From Flavobacterium shii (GTDB lineage Bacteria; Bacteroidota; Bacteroidia; Flavobacteriales; Flavobacteriaceae): 64,000 bases of DNA. The translations under genes and the position numbers were made by a program. A model generated the notes under the pieces. The model saw nothing but the letters and a program-made list of their open reading frames with translations, had not been told where the DNA came from and did not search any database. Shown here piece by piece: positions 42,766 through 51,931 of the stretch (the first letter of the stretch is position 1; each line of letters starts with the position of its first letter). The stretch spans positions 274,910 through 338,909 of the forward strand of contig NZ_JAOZEW010000003.1 in assembly GCF_025847235.1 (NCBI RefSeq), in the 5' to 3' direction.

Positions 42766-44277
42766 ATGAGAAAAAAATTCTTTATCTACGGATTTTTATT
42801 ATTTCTAGTTGTTACTGCAATTTACCTATATACTGACCGTGGTTTTTTACTCGTTATTATTATTCCTATATTGTTGGTTGTTGGTGTTTATAATGCAAAT
42901 CAAAAAAAGCATGCTATCTTAAGAAACTTTCCTGTTTTAGGCTATTTCAGGTATTTATTTGAAATGATCGCGCCTGAAATTCAACAATATTTTATCGAAA
43001 GATCCACAGATGGTAAGCCATTCTCAAGAAATCAACGTTCATTAGTATATCAAAGAGCCAAAAATATAGATTCCAGTTCCCCTTTTGGAACGCAATTAAA
43101 TCTTAATCACGATAGTTACGAAGGAATCAAACATTCTATTTTTCCTGCAAAAGTAAATGAAGAATTACCTCGTGTTCTTGTAGGTGGTAAAGATTGTAAA
43201 CAACCTTACCTAGCCTCTATACTAAATATTTCGGCAATGAGTTTTGGTTCCCTAAGCGAAAATGCTGTTCGCGCTTTGAACATCGGTGCTCAAAAAGGAA
43301 AATTCTATCAAAATACTGGTGAAGGTGGACTTACAGAATTTCATCTTGCTGGCGGTGGAGATATTACTTGGCAAATAGGTACGGGATATTTTGGTTGTCG
43401 TGATATAAACGGAAACTTTGATGGAGAAAAGTTCAAAGAAAAAGCACTTTTACCAAACGTAAAAATGATTGAAATCAAGCTATCTCAAGGTGCTAAACCT
43501 GGACATGGTGGCGTACTTCCTGCAGCTAAAAACACAGAACAAATAGCAAAAATAAGAGGCGTTCAACCTCATACCATGATTTTATCTCCTCCAAGCCATA
43601 GTGCATTCTCTGATGCAAAAGGGCTTGTACATTTTATTGCACGCTTACGCGAATTATCCAACGGAAAACCAATTGGATTTAAGCTTTGTATCGGAAATAC
43701 CAAAGAATTTGAAGCCATTTGTCATGAAATGATTTCTGAAGATTGTTATCCTGATTTCATTACTATAGATGGTGCCGAAGGTGGTACCGGAGCTGCTCCA
43801 CTAGAATTTGCAGATGGTGTTGGTATGCCATTTGAACCTGCTTTGATTTTTGTAAATAAAACGTTGATTTCCCTAAATATTAGAGATAAGATGAGAGTAA
43901 TTGGTAGCGGAAAAATAATCTCAGGATATTCTATTCTTCACGCTGTTGCTCTAGGTGCCGATATGTGTAATAGCGCCAGAGGCTTTATGTTCTCATTAGG
44001 TTGTATACAAGCTTTACGTTGTCATAATAATGAATGCCCAACAGGAGTTGCTACACAAAATAAAATGTTGATGAAAGGCTTAGTTGTTACTGATAAATCA
44101 GATCGCGTATTTCATTTCCATAAAAACACATTGCATTCTGCAAATGAATTATTGGCTGCTGCAGGAAAGACACGTTTCGCCGATGTTGATATCAATATCT
44201 TTATGCGCGGTGATGAATTTACCAATTTATCCGAACTATACTTCCCCGATAACTTAACAAGCGTTACCAATCGATAA
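42766..44277 (+). CDS. FMN-binding glutamate-synthase-like protein
   Basis: This is a 503-residue protein with two N-terminal membrane segments (FFIYGFLLFLVVTAIYLY and FLLVIIIPILLVVGVYN) followed by the glutamate synthase central/FMN-binding barrel (PF01645). Visible family blocks include MSFGSLSENAVRALN, NTGEGGLTEFH, IKLSQGAKPGHGGVLPAAKN, ISPPSHS-like LSPPSHSAFSD, TIDGAEGGTGAAPLEF and RCHNNECPTGVATQNK. The glutaminase domain of GltB is absent, so ammonia rather than glutamine, or a different reaction, must be considered. Stand-alone membrane-linked forms are frequent in bacteria and poorly characterised. Confidence 0.9.
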   Translation: MRKKFFIYGFLLFLVVTAIYLYTDRGFLLVIIIPILLVVGVYNANQKKHAILRNFPVLGYFRYLFEMIAPEIQQYFIERSTDGKPFSRNQRSLVYQRAKNIDSSSPFGTQLNLNHDSYEGIKHSIFPAKVNEELPRVLVGGKDCKQPYLASILNISAMSFGSLSENAVRALNIGAQKGKFYQNTGEGGLTEFHLAGGGDITWQIGTGYFGCRDINGNFDGEKFKEKALLPNVKMIEIKLSQGAKPGHGGVLPAAKNTEQIAKIRGVQPHTMILSPPSHSAFSDAKGLVHFIARLRELSNGKPIGFKLCIGNTKEFEAICHEMISEDCYPDFITIDGAEGGTGAAPLEFADGVGMPFEPALIFVNKTLISLNIRDKMRVIGSGKIISGYSILHAVALGADMCNSARGFMFSLGCIQALRCHNNECPTGVATQNKMLMKGLVVTDKSDRVFHFHKNTLHSANELLAAAGKTRFADVDINIFMRGDEFTNLSELYFPDNLTSVTNR

Positions 44278-44286
44278 ATTAAAAAG

Positions 44287-44322
44287 GCCTCTTTAGCTAT
44301 ATTGCAAAAGAGGCTTTTGATT
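44287..44322 (+). terminator. intrinsic terminator
   Basis: GCCTCTTT pairs with AAAGAGGC over a 12-nt loop, flanked by A-rich and T-rich runs. It lies 10 bp after the stop of the glutamate-synthase-like gene. Confidence 0.75.
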
Positions 44323-44365
44323 TTTCAACTAACAAGAGATTTTAAATATCTTATTTTCCGTAGGC

Positions 44366-44779
44366 TTACTTTTCTTTTAACAACTCTTTTAATTCTTCCT
44401 TATTAATTATCAATTTGGACAGAACTGTATTATCCTTAGCTAGAAAATACACATGAAAGGTCACCCCTTCTTCGATTAACTCTTTAGGAAGCTGGTCTTT
44501 TTTAATCATTTCAGCTAACAAATCAGGAAATCCCTTGGTATAATTTTGTTTATTTAATTCGTTTTGTTCTAAATCAGTTTCTATTCTTATCTCAATTTTA
44601 TTGTCTTCTAAATATCCTCTAGCAGTAGTACCAGTAATATTTTCACCTTTAAAACTTGGAGCTATACTAGTATTGTAGGTAACAACATACTCCTGAAGTT
44701 TTTGTTTGGTGTTTTTACAACTTACTAATAGCAATACAATAGCGATGGCAAATGAGATTTGGATAATTTTCTTAATCAT
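44366..44779 (-). CDS. small predicted lipoprotein
   Basis: This is a 137-residue protein with a hydrophobic signal and lipobox (IVLLLVSC, Cys21). The mature domain (YVVTYNTSIAPSFKGENITG, then TTARGYLEDNKIEIRIETDL) looks like a compact alpha/beta fold ending in a Lys/Glu-rich helix. No characterised family was recognised. The upstream 295 bp up to rdgB contain no other gene, only A+T-rich sequence and the rdgB promoter. Confidence 0.72.
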   Translation of the reverse strand: MIKKIIQISFAIAIVLLLVSCKNTKQKLQEYVVTYNTSIAPSFKGENITGTTARGYLEDNKIEIRIETDLEQNELNKQNYTKGFPDLLAEMIKKDQLPKELIEEGVTFHVYFLAKDNTVLSKLIINKEELKELLKEK

Positions 44780-45038
44780 ATTTTTTTGTTTTTGAGTTGA
44801 ATCAATAAATCATTAATTCAAACATAATCTAATTATATTTCATACACAATACTTATTACAGAACAGAACATTCATAACCGTATGATTAAATATCATGCTA
44901 TGGAATGCCTTCCCTAAAGTTTTGAACTTTGACAAAGGCTTGATATCTACTAATCGGGATTATCATAAAAGATATAGTGTACAGCAGGAGAAGCTCCATA
45001 AAAAACATAGTTATGATCAAAGTTCCACGAAATCATTG

Positions 45039-45046
45039 TAACTTTG
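45039..45046 (+). promoter_or_regulatory. -7 promoter box TAACTTTG of rdgB
   Basis: This is an exact TAnnTTTG match 28 bp before the ATG at 45075. Confidence 0.5.
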
Positions 45047-45074
45047 TCTACATCATAATTCATAACCTTATATA

Positions 45075-45650
45075 ATGCAACTTGTTTTCGCTTCAAACAA
45101 TCTGAATAAAATAAAAGAAATACAAAGTATACTAAACGGATCAATACAGATCCTGAGTTTAGAAGACATTGGATGCCACGAAGATATCCCGGAAACTGCT
45201 GATACAATTGAAGGTAATGCAATTCTTAAGGCTGATTATGTAACTAAAAAATATGGTTACGATTGTTTTGCCGATGATACTGGACTTGAAATAAGCGCTT
45301 TAAATGGAGAACCCGGAGTTTATTCGGCACGATATGCTGGAGAACAACGTAACTCAGATGATAATATAAATAAGGTTTTAGAAGGATTAAAGAATATTAC
45401 TGACCGTAATGCTCATTTTAAAACCGTTATTGCATTGAACCTAAACGGAAAGCAGCACCTCTTTACAGGAATTGCCAATGGAAAAATTATTCAGGATAAA
45501 AAAGGAACCCAGGGTTTTGGTTATGACCCCATTTTTCAACCTGAAGGATATGATGAAACTTTTGCTGAATTACCATTAAGTATTAAAAATAAAATTGGTC
45601 ATCGCGGAAAAGCAACGCAACAACTTATTGATTTTCTGAACATAGTTTAA
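45075..45650 (+). CDS. rdgB: RdgB/HAM1 non-canonical purine NTP pyrophosphatase
   Basis: This 191-residue enzyme hydrolyses ITP, dITP and XTP to monophosphates and so keeps deaminated purines out of nucleic acids. It has the family signature LVFASNNLNKIKEIQSIL at the N-terminus, TIEGNAILKADY, the metal-site CFADDTGLEISALNGEPGVY, SARYAGEQ, and the C-terminal GTQGFGYDPIFQPEGYD and HRGKA. Length is standard. It is a single gene with its own TAACTTTG box. Confidence 0.96.
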   Translation: MQLVFASNNLNKIKEIQSILNGSIQILSLEDIGCHEDIPETADTIEGNAILKADYVTKKYGYDCFADDTGLEISALNGEPGVYSARYAGEQRNSDDNINKVLEGLKNITDRNAHFKTVIALNLNGKQHLFTGIANGKIIQDKKGTQGFGYDPIFQPEGYDETFAELPLSIKNKIGHRGKATQQLIDFLNIV

Positions 45651-45828
45651 TAATTGTTTAAAATGCAACATTTTAAACCCTAAAATTTAAATTTCTAGAC
45701 GTTTTTTTACTACAATTTCATAAAAATTGACCTTAAAATACTTGAGAATAAATATAACTATTTGATAATCAAATCATAATAAATATACAATTCTTAAAAT
45801 AGCATTAGTTTATCTGAATAATTAGCAG

Positions 45829-45836
45829 TAATTTTG
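45829..45836 (+). promoter_or_regulatory. -7 promoter box TAATTTTG of the helicase gene
   Basis: This exact TAnnTTTG match contains the TTG at 45834 that would otherwise extend the reading frame; it supports translation from the ATG at 45858. Confidence 0.55.
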
Positions 45837-45857
45837 CACCCTATTTTAAAAATACAT

Positions 45858-47756
45858 ATGAACAAATTTGAACAATTAGGATTGAGTGAATCGTTACTGA
45901 AGGCGATTTTAGATCTAGGATTTGAAAATCCGACTGAAGTACAGGAGAAAGCGATTCCCCTATTATTGGAAAAAGACACAGATATGGTTGCGTTGGCTCA
46001 GACAGGGACAGGGAAAACGGCAGCTTTTGGTTTTCCGCTAATTCAAAAAATTGATGCCAACAACAGAAATACACAAGCATTAATTTTATCTCCAACCCGC
46101 GAGCTTTGTTTGCAGATTACTAACGAAATTAAAAACTACTCTAAATACGAAAAAGGTATTAATGTAGTAGCAGTTTACGGTGGTGCAAGTATAACAGAAC
46201 AAGCTAGAGACATAAAAAGAGGAGCACAAATTATTGTGGCTACTCCAGGTAGAATGCAAGATATGATTAACAGAGGATTGGTAAACATTTCTCAAATCAA
46301 CTATTGTATTCTTGATGAGGCTGACGAAATGTTGAACATGGGTTTCTACGAAGATATCGTAAACATCCTATCTACATCTCCAGACGAAAAAAGTACATGG
46401 TTGTTCTCTGCAACTATGCCACAAGAGGTTGCTAGAATTGCAAAACAATTCATGCATGAGCCTTTAGAAATCACTGTTGGAGCTAAAAACTCAGGTTCTT
46501 CAACTGTATCTCACGAATTTTACTTAGTAAATGCTCGTGATCGTTACGAAGCTTTGAAACGTTTAGCTGATGCTAATCCAGACATTTTCTCTGTAGTTTT
46601 CTGTCGTACCAAAAGAGATACACAGGCTGTTGCCGAAAAATTAATCGAAGATGGATACAGCGCAGCTGCATTGCACGGAGATTTATCTCAGGCGCAACGT
46701 GATGGTGTAATGAAATCTTTCCGTGGAAGACAAATACAAATGCTTGTTGCAACAGATGTTGCTGCACGTGGTATTGATGTTGATAGTATTACACACGTTG
46801 TAAACTACCAATTACCTGACGAAATTGAAACTTACAATCACCGTTCTGGACGTACTGGTAGAGCTGGAAAATTAGGAACTTCTATCGTAATTGTTACTAA
46901 AAGTGAATTACGCAAGATTTCTTCTATCGAAAGAATTATCAAACAAAAATTTGAAGAAAAAACAATTCCTTCTGGAATCGAAATTTGCGAAATTCAATTA
47001 TTACACTTAGCAAATAAGATTAAAGATACTGAAGTTGATCACGAAATCGACAACTATCTTCCTGCTATTAACAATGTTTTAGAAGGATTATCTAAAGAAG
47101 AATTAATCAAAAAAATGGTTTCTGTTGAATTTAACCGTTTTATTGCATATTACAAAAAGAACAGAGATATCACTAATCAATCTTCAGGTTCTGAAAGACG
47201 TGATGATAGAGATGGTGCTGCAAGACCTAACAACAATGGCGGAGCAACAAGATATTTCGTTAACATTGGATCAAGAGACAATTTTGATTGGATGTCTTTA
47301 AAAGATTACTTAAAAGAAACATTAGACTTAGGTCGTGATGACGTTTTCAAAGTAGATGTAAAAGAAGGTTTCTCTTTCTTTAACACTGATCCTGAACACA
47401 CTGATAAAGTAATGGAAGTATTAAACAACGTACAATTAGAAGGACGTCGTATTAATGTTGAAATTTCTAAAAATGACGGTGGTGGAAGACGTGACCATAA
47501 CGGAAGAAGTTCTGGTGGTGGTTTCGGTGGTGGAAGAAGTTCTGCTCCAAGAAGAGAAGGTTCTGGTGGCGGATTTAGAAGCGACAGAAATTCTGCTCCA
47601 AGAGAAGGTGGTTTTAGAAGCGATAGAAACTCTGCTCCAAGAGAAGGTGGTTTCAGAAGCTCGGCTCCAAGAAGTGAAGGTGGTTCTGATAGAGCTCCAA
47701 GACGTTCTGAAAGCTTTGGTGATTCACCAAGACCAAGAAGACCAAGAAGAGATTAA
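45858..47756 (+). CDS. deaD: DEAD-box RNA helicase with RNA-binding domain and RG-rich repeat tail
   Basis: This is a 632-residue ATP-dependent RNA helicase of the DeaD/CsdA type. Core motifs are present in order: Q motif region (FEQLGLSESLLKAIL), AQTGTGKTAA, PTRELC, TPGRMQD, DEAD, SAT, then ATDVAARGID and HRSGRTGRAG. A DbpA-type RNA-binding domain lies at about 465-545 (TRYFVNIGSRDNFDW). It ends in a basic Gly/Arg/Ser tail with 13-residue repeats (GGFRSDRNSAPRE) and RRPRRD. It likely helps ribosome assembly and mRNA turnover, especially in the cold. The start at 45858 is fixed by the promoter box overlapping the alternative TTG. Confidence 0.95.
   Translation: MNKFEQLGLSESLLKAILDLGFENPTEVQEKAIPLLLEKDTDMVALAQTGTGKTAAFGFPLIQKIDANNRNTQALILSPTRELCLQITNEIKNYSKYEKGINVVAVYGGASITEQARDIKRGAQIIVATPGRMQDMINRGLVNISQINYCILDEADEMLNMGFYEDIVNILSTSPDEKSTWLFSATMPQEVARIAKQFMHEPLEITVGAKNSGSSTVSHEFYLVNARDRYEALKRLADANPDIFSVVFCRTKRDTQAVAEKLIEDGYSAAALHGDLSQAQRDGVMKSFRGRQIQMLVATDVAARGIDVDSITHVVNYQLPDEIETYNHRSGRTGRAGKLGTSIVIVTKSELRKISSIERIIKQKFEEKTIPSGIEICEIQLLHLANKIKDTEVDHEIDNYLPAINNVLEGLSKEELIKKMVSVEFNRFIAYYKKNRDITNQSSGSERRDDRDGAARPNNNGGATRYFVNIGSRDNFDWMSLKDYLKETLDLGRDDVFKVDVKEGFSFFNTDPEHTDKVMEVLNNVQLEGRRINVEISKNDGGGRRDHNGRSSGGGFGGGRSSAPRREGSGGGFRSDRNSAPREGGFRSDRNSAPREGGFRSSAPRSEGGSDRAPRRSESFGDSPRPRRPRRD
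47571..47680 (+). repeat. 39-bp tandem repeats in the helicase tail
   Basis: Two complete units (47571-47609 and 47610-47648) and a partial third encode GGFRSDRNSAPRE. The units differ by only a few third-position or single-base changes, so recent slippage or unequal exchange is likely. Confidence 0.85.
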
Positions 47757-47844
47757 TACCCTTTGTTAATTTTCTTATAATAATACTTGAAGACTACAAA
47801 ATATTTAATCCTGATTTACTACTTTTAGAGTTTTAAATCAGTTT

Positions 47845-48612
47845 ATGAAATATTTTGTAGTTTTCTTTTTTTTAGTACTATCCACAGCCGCGTTTTCTCA
47901 AGACACTGAGCATTCTCAACGAGTATCTGGTTACATCGTTAACGACAACACAAAACTTCCACTTTCTAGTGTAAACATCATCAATCTTAATAAAGTAAGA
48001 GGTGCTACATCTGATTCTAAAGGATATTTTGAAATTGATGTACAACCAAATGATACTTTACACTTCTCTATTTTAGGATTTCAATCCTTAAGGATTCGTG
48101 TTACAAATGACTGGATAAAAAACAAAGTCACAAAAATTCAACTTACAGAAAAAGCAATTGCGCTTGAAGAAGTTATAATCAGACCTTTTAATCTAACCGG
48201 TTATCTGGAAGTTGACTCTAAACTGATCCCTACAAAAGAAAATTATCGTTATAGCATTTCGGGGCTAACGCAAGGATACGAAGCTGGTGAATACTCGCCA
48301 AATGCATTTGGCAAAGTATTAGGATCGATATTTAATCCTACAGATGTCCTCTATAATTTCTTTGGAAGAAATCCTAAGGAGCTCAAGAAACTCAAGGAAA
48401 TGAAAAAAGACGATACTGTTCGCAATCTATTAGAATCTAAGTTTGACAGAGAAACTGTTGCTGTACTTCTGGGAGTAAGCAAAGATGAAATCCCAGAGAT
48501 TTTAAAACGATGCAACTACTCTGAGTCTTTTATTCAAACTGCAAATGATTTACAGATAATGGATGCCATTAGTGGTTGTTACGAACAATATAAAATACTT
48601 AAACGTAATTAA
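47845..48612 (+). CDS. carboxypeptidase-regulatory-like domain protein, secreted
   Basis: This is a 255-residue protein with a signal peptide (FVVFFFLVLSTAAFSQ) and a CarboxypepD_reg-like beta-sandwich at about 25-105 (VSGYIVNDNTKLPLSSVNII, then ATSDSKGYFEIDV, LHFSILGFQSLRI). The remaining 150 residues are mostly helical (NPKELKKLKEMKKDDTVRNL, ESKFDRETVAVLLGVSKDEI). Bacteroidota use this sandwich at the N-terminus of SusC and on small periplasmic proteins; here it stands alone. Function unknown. A strong terminator follows 24 bp after the stop. Confidence 0.82.
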   Translation: MKYFVVFFFLVLSTAAFSQDTEHSQRVSGYIVNDNTKLPLSSVNIINLNKVRGATSDSKGYFEIDVQPNDTLHFSILGFQSLRIRVTNDWIKNKVTKIQLTEKAIALEEVIIRPFNLTGYLEVDSKLIPTKENYRYSISGLTQGYEAGEYSPNAFGKVLGSIFNPTDVLYNFFGRNPKELKKLKEMKKDDTVRNLLESKFDRETVAVLLGVSKDEIPEILKRCNYSESFIQTANDLQIMDAISGCYEQYKILKRN

Positions 48613-48636
48613 AATTACTTCAAATTATAAAAAACG

Positions 48637-48671
48637 AATCCTCTTTTACAAAAGTAAAAGAGGATTTTTTT
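48637..48671 (+). terminator. intrinsic terminator
   Basis: A perfect 13-bp stem (AATCCTCTTTTAC / GTAAAAGAGGATT) with the 4-nt loop AAAA is followed by six T residues. Confidence 0.88.
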
Positions 48672-48747
48672 ATTTCAACACTATACTTCATTGGCAATCT
48701 AATATAAAATTCGTACTTTAACTCTAAATAAGAAACCTCTAACCTAA

Positions 48748-50058
48748 ATGAAACGAGAAATTAATAAAGTATTAAATTTTATAGACTTACATAAAGGAGA
48801 AGAAAACAAAAAGAAAGTAATTGAAAACATTACTGGTGCAATTTCTTTTAGAGGATCTAATCTATGGATATTAGCATGCGCTATACTTATCGCATCGGTT
48901 GGTCTAAATGTAAATTCAACAGCAGTAATCATAGGTGCAATGTTAATTTCGCCTTTAATGGGACCTATTGTAGGTGCTGGTTTTGGTTTAGGCATGTATG
49001 ACTTCACATTGGTAAAAAAATCCATCAAGAACCTTCTTATTGCCACATTTGTAAGTCTAGCTATCTCTACTTTATATTTCTACGCAAGTCCGTTTAAAGA
49101 GGCCCAATCTGAGCTTCTAGCACGAACATCTCCTAATATATACGACATCTTAATTGCTTTCTTTGGTGGCTTGGTTGGCGTAATTGCAGTAACCAGAGTC
49201 GAAAAAGGAAATCCTATTCCAGGTGTAGCAATTGCAACAGCATTAATGCCCCCTTTATGTACTGCAGGATATGGCTTGGCATTGGGCAACATTAGTTATT
49301 TCCTTGGCGCTATGTATTTATACACTATAAACTGTGTTTTTATCTGCATAGCAACTTTTGTAATCGTAAAATTCCTGAGATATCCTATTGCACAACAATT
49401 AGATTTAAAACACGAAAGACAAGTAAAGTACGGAATTACAATACTTATTATGCTCATGATTTTGCCTAGTATTTATTTTGCCTATCAACTATTTGTAGAA
49501 AAGAGTTATAACCAAAGAACTGAAGTTTTCATCAGAAAGGAATTTACCGACCATGATTATCCTATAATCTATGAAAAAATAGAGTATAATTCGAAACCTA
49601 AGAAAATAAAATTAGCTTTTTTATCTAAAAAATTTAATCATCAGGAAATCGTTAATTTGAATAAAAAATTAGCCGAATACAACTTGCTAAATACACAACT
49701 AATTATTGAGCAAGACACTTTTAATTTAAGTAAAGATGTTCTAAATAAAATAAAATCCAATAAAGATTTAGTAGACAAAAAAGACATCATCATTAATAGT
49801 TTACGAGGACAATTATCCGAATATCAATTTAACAATGAACAAATTACAAATGAATCAAAAGTATTATTCCCTTATATTTCTTCATTAACCATAGGAAACT
49901 ACTCCTACAAAGAAGGTCAAACTACCAAAATAATTCCAATAGTTTTATACCAAAGTAAGAAAGAACTAGATCACGAAATGAATAAAAAACTAAAATCATG
50001 GCTCAAAATTCGACTAGCCAAAGATTCAATAGAAGTATATAAACAGGCATTAAAATAA
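48748..50058 (+). CDS. DUF389 membrane protein
   Basis: This is a 436-residue protein of the DUF389 (TIGR00341-like) family. The membrane part spans about residues 35-225 with five to six helices and the conserved blocks SVGLNVNSTAVIIGAMLISP, LMGPIVGAGFGLG, GLVGVIAVTR and IPGVAIATALMPPLCTAGYG. A further membrane helix at about 230-250 (YGITILIMLMILPSIYFAYQ) leads into a soluble C-terminal domain of about 180 residues rich in Lys, Glu and Asn. Function is unknown for the family; a transport role has been suggested. It is a single gene between a terminator and a small basic-protein gene. Confidence 0.9.
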   Translation: MKREINKVLNFIDLHKGEENKKKVIENITGAISFRGSNLWILACAILIASVGLNVNSTAVIIGAMLISPLMGPIVGAGFGLGMYDFTLVKKSIKNLLIATFVSLAISTLYFYASPFKEAQSELLARTSPNIYDILIAFFGGLVGVIAVTRVEKGNPIPGVAIATALMPPLCTAGYGLALGNISYFLGAMYLYTINCVFICIATFVIVKFLRYPIAQQLDLKHERQVKYGITILIMLMILPSIYFAYQLFVEKSYNQRTEVFIRKEFTDHDYPIIYEKIEYNSKPKKIKLAFLSKKFNHQEIVNLNKKLAEYNLLNTQLIIEQDTFNLSKDVLNKIKSNKDLVDKKDIIINSLRGQLSEYQFNNEQITNESKVLFPYISSLTIGNYSYKEGQTTKIIPIVLYQSKKELDHEMNKKLKSWLKIRLAKDSIEVYKQALK

Positions 50059-50176
50059 GGAATAACAACTGAGATTATTTTAGTAAAAAAGGTTTTACAC
50101 TTTGCATGTATAATCATCTAAAAAATAGTCACTATATTTACTTACATAAAAAGGAAATTAACTAAACTTAAATATC

Positions 50177-50287
50177 ATGGCAAAGAGTCAAGACGCAAAA
50201 AAAACGCAAAAAAAAGAACCTCTTAAAACTGCAAAAGAAAAGAAAGAGGAAAAGAGAGAAAAGAAAAATAGTCCTAAAAGAGACTAA
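50177..50287 (+). CDS. 36-residue highly basic small protein
   Basis: An ATG at 50177 opens MAKSQDAKKTQKKEPLKTAK followed by EKKEEKREKKNSPKRD and a TAA. About half of the residues are Lys or Arg, with Glu in between, so it must be disordered or bind nucleic acid or ribosomes. The upstream TTAACTAAACTTAAATATC provides no classical Shine-Dalgarno, as usual in this phylum. From memory, near-identical short proteins occur in other flavobacteria. Coding is probable because the composition is so distinct from flanking A+T-rich DNA, but low complexity limits certainty. Confidence 0.6.
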   Translation: MAKSQDAKKTQKKEPLKTAKEKKEEKREKKNSPKRD

Positions 50288-50293
50288 TATTTA

Positions 50294-50358
50294 GTATTCA
50301 GTCGCAGTTTTTAGTGTACAGTTTTTTAACTGAAAACCGAAAACTGCGACTGTCAACT
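50294..50358. repeat. inverted-repeat element with GTCGCAGTTTT arms
   Basis: CAGTCGCAGTTTT (50299-50311) and AAAACTGCGACTG (50340-50352) form a 13-bp stem with a 28-nt loop that is partly self-complementary (CAGTTTTTTAACTG). It is located between the small basic gene and the convergent pepD and may end both transcripts. The string AAACTGCGACT recurs at about 1473. Confidence 0.6.
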
Positions 50359-50360
50359 TA

Positions 50361-51821
50361 TTACTTCACAGGAATATTTGCTAGAATTTCTAAAACAAAT
50401 TTCCAATATTTTTTAGCAGATGAAATGCTTGCTCTTTCGTCTGGCGAATGCGCTCCATGAATTGTTGGACCAAAAGAAATCATATCCATATCTGGATAAT
50501 TTGTTCCTAGAATCCCACACTCTAAACCAGCGTGACAAGCTACAACTTTAGGTTTTTCGTTATTCTGTTTTTCATAGATTCCAACCAAAACATCTAATAT
50601 CTCAGAGTTTACATTTGGAGTCCATCCCGGATAACTTCCTGAAAGCTCTACTTCACACCCTACTAATTCAAAAGCAGAACGTAATGAATTAGCCAAATCA
50701 AATTTAGACGTTTCAACAGAAGAACGTGTTAAACACCCAACCGAAATCTCGCCATCTTTTACAATAACACGAGCAATATTGTTTGATGTCTCTACTAAAT
50801 CATCCATATCGGCACTCATTCTATAAACACCATTATGAGCAGCATAAATTGCACGAATAATACCTTCCTGAACACCTAAATCCATTACTTTTTTAGGCAA
50901 ATCGCATTTTACGATTTCTATTGTAAGGTTTGGTTCAGTCGTCTTATATTCAGCTTTAATATCGTTGATTATTTCCTGCATATCAAAGATATAAGCTTCA
51001 TCAAACATTTCTGAAATAATAACTTTGGCAACACTTTCTCTCGGAATTGCATTACGCAAACTTCCTCCATTAATTTCAACTACTTGTAATCCGAAATTTT
51101 CGAAAGCGTCAAACAACAAACGATTCATTATTTTATTAGCATTACCCAAACCTTTATGAATATCCATTCCTGAGTGACCTCCGTTTAATCCTTTTACAGT
51201 AATAATATGTCCAACCGAACCTTCCGGAACATCTTCTTCATTATAAGTCCTTGTAGCAGTTACATCAATTCCTCCTGCACAACCAATATCAATTTCATCA
51301 TCTTCTTCGGTATCTAAATTTAATAAAATCTGACCTTGAAGAATTCCCCCTTTTAAATTTAATGCTCCTGTCATTCCTGTTTCTTCGTCGATTGTAAACA
51401 ATGCTTCGATTGCAGGATGCGGAATATCTTTACTTTCTAAAATTGCCATTATTGTTGCAACTCCAAGACCATTATCTGCACCAAGCGTAGTTCCGCGAGC
51501 ACGAACCCAATCCCCATCAACATACATATCAATTCCTTGTGTATCAAAATCAAAAACCGTATCGGCGTTTTTTTGATGTACCATATCCAAGTGTCCTTGT
51601 AAAACAATTGCTTTACGATTTTCCATTCCCGGAGTGGCAGGTTTACGGATAATTACATTGCGAATTTCATCCTCAAAAGTTTCTAATCCTAAACTAGCAC
51701 CGAAGTTTTTCATGAACTCAATAACACGCTCTTCTTTTTTAGACGGACGAGGTACAGCGTTTAAATCGGCAAACTTATTCCAAAGTGCTTTTGGTTCTAA
51801 ATTTCTTATTTCTTGACTCAT
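50361..51821 (-). CDS. pepD: aminoacyl-histidine dipeptidase (PepD, M20 family)
   Basis: This is a 486-residue zinc dipeptidase that cleaves Xaa-His and other dipeptides in the cytosol. Metal and catalytic residues match PepD: His77 and Asp79 in QGHLDMVHQ, Asp116 in LGADNGLG, and the Glu pair 146-147 in IDEETGMTGA, plus NLDTEEDDE and the C-terminal CHAGLECG and GPTIHGAHSPDE. I start at the ATG at 51821 (MSQEIRNLEPKALW), the conserved N-terminus; the frame extends eight codons upstream without homology. A TAACTTTG box stands 35 bp before the start. Confidence 0.95.
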   Translation of the reverse strand: MSQEIRNLEPKALWNKFADLNAVPRPSKKEERVIEFMKNFGASLGLETFEDEIRNVIIRKPATPGMENRKAIVLQGHLDMVHQKNADTVFDFDTQGIDMYVDGDWVRARGTTLGADNGLGVATIMAILESKDIPHPAIEALFTIDEETGMTGALNLKGGILQGQILLNLDTEEDDEIDIGCAGGIDVTATRTYNEEDVPEGSVGHIITVKGLNGGHSGMDIHKGLGNANKIMNRLLFDAFENFGLQVVEINGGSLRNAIPRESVAKVIISEMFDEAYIFDMQEIINDIKAEYKTTEPNLTIEIVKCDLPKKVMDLGVQEGIIRAIYAAHNGVYRMSADMDDLVETSNNIARVIVKDGEISVGCLTRSSVETSKFDLANSLRSAFELVGCEVELSGSYPGWTPNVNSEILDVLVGIYEKQNNEKPKVVACHAGLECGILGTNYPDMDMISFGPTIHGAHSPDERASISSAKKYWKFVLEILANIPVK

Positions 51822-51855
51822 TATGTTTTGTTTGAAGTTTAACATTTTCCAACTT

Positions 51856-51863
51856 CAAAGTTA
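51856..51863 (-). promoter_or_regulatory. -7 promoter box TAACTTTG of pepD
   Basis: This is an exact TAnnTTTG match on the minus strand, 35 bp before the ATG at 51821. Confidence 0.5.
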
Positions 51864-51931
51864 CAAAGTTTAAATTCTTTTTCGTTACTAATTGATATTG
51901 TATTTATATTTACGTATCCAAAATTTACACT

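Noticed and set aside
44950..45222. 90-codon minus-strand frame
   Set aside because: It overlaps the well-supported rdgB gene and its promoter, and its sequence is not protein-like.
45834..45857. TTG-initiated extension of the helicase
   Set aside because: The TTG is part of the TAATTTTG promoter box.
47455..47769. 104-codon frame overlapping the helicase tail
   Set aside because: It is the shifted frame of a low-complexity repeat region; the helicase frame is clearly the coding one.
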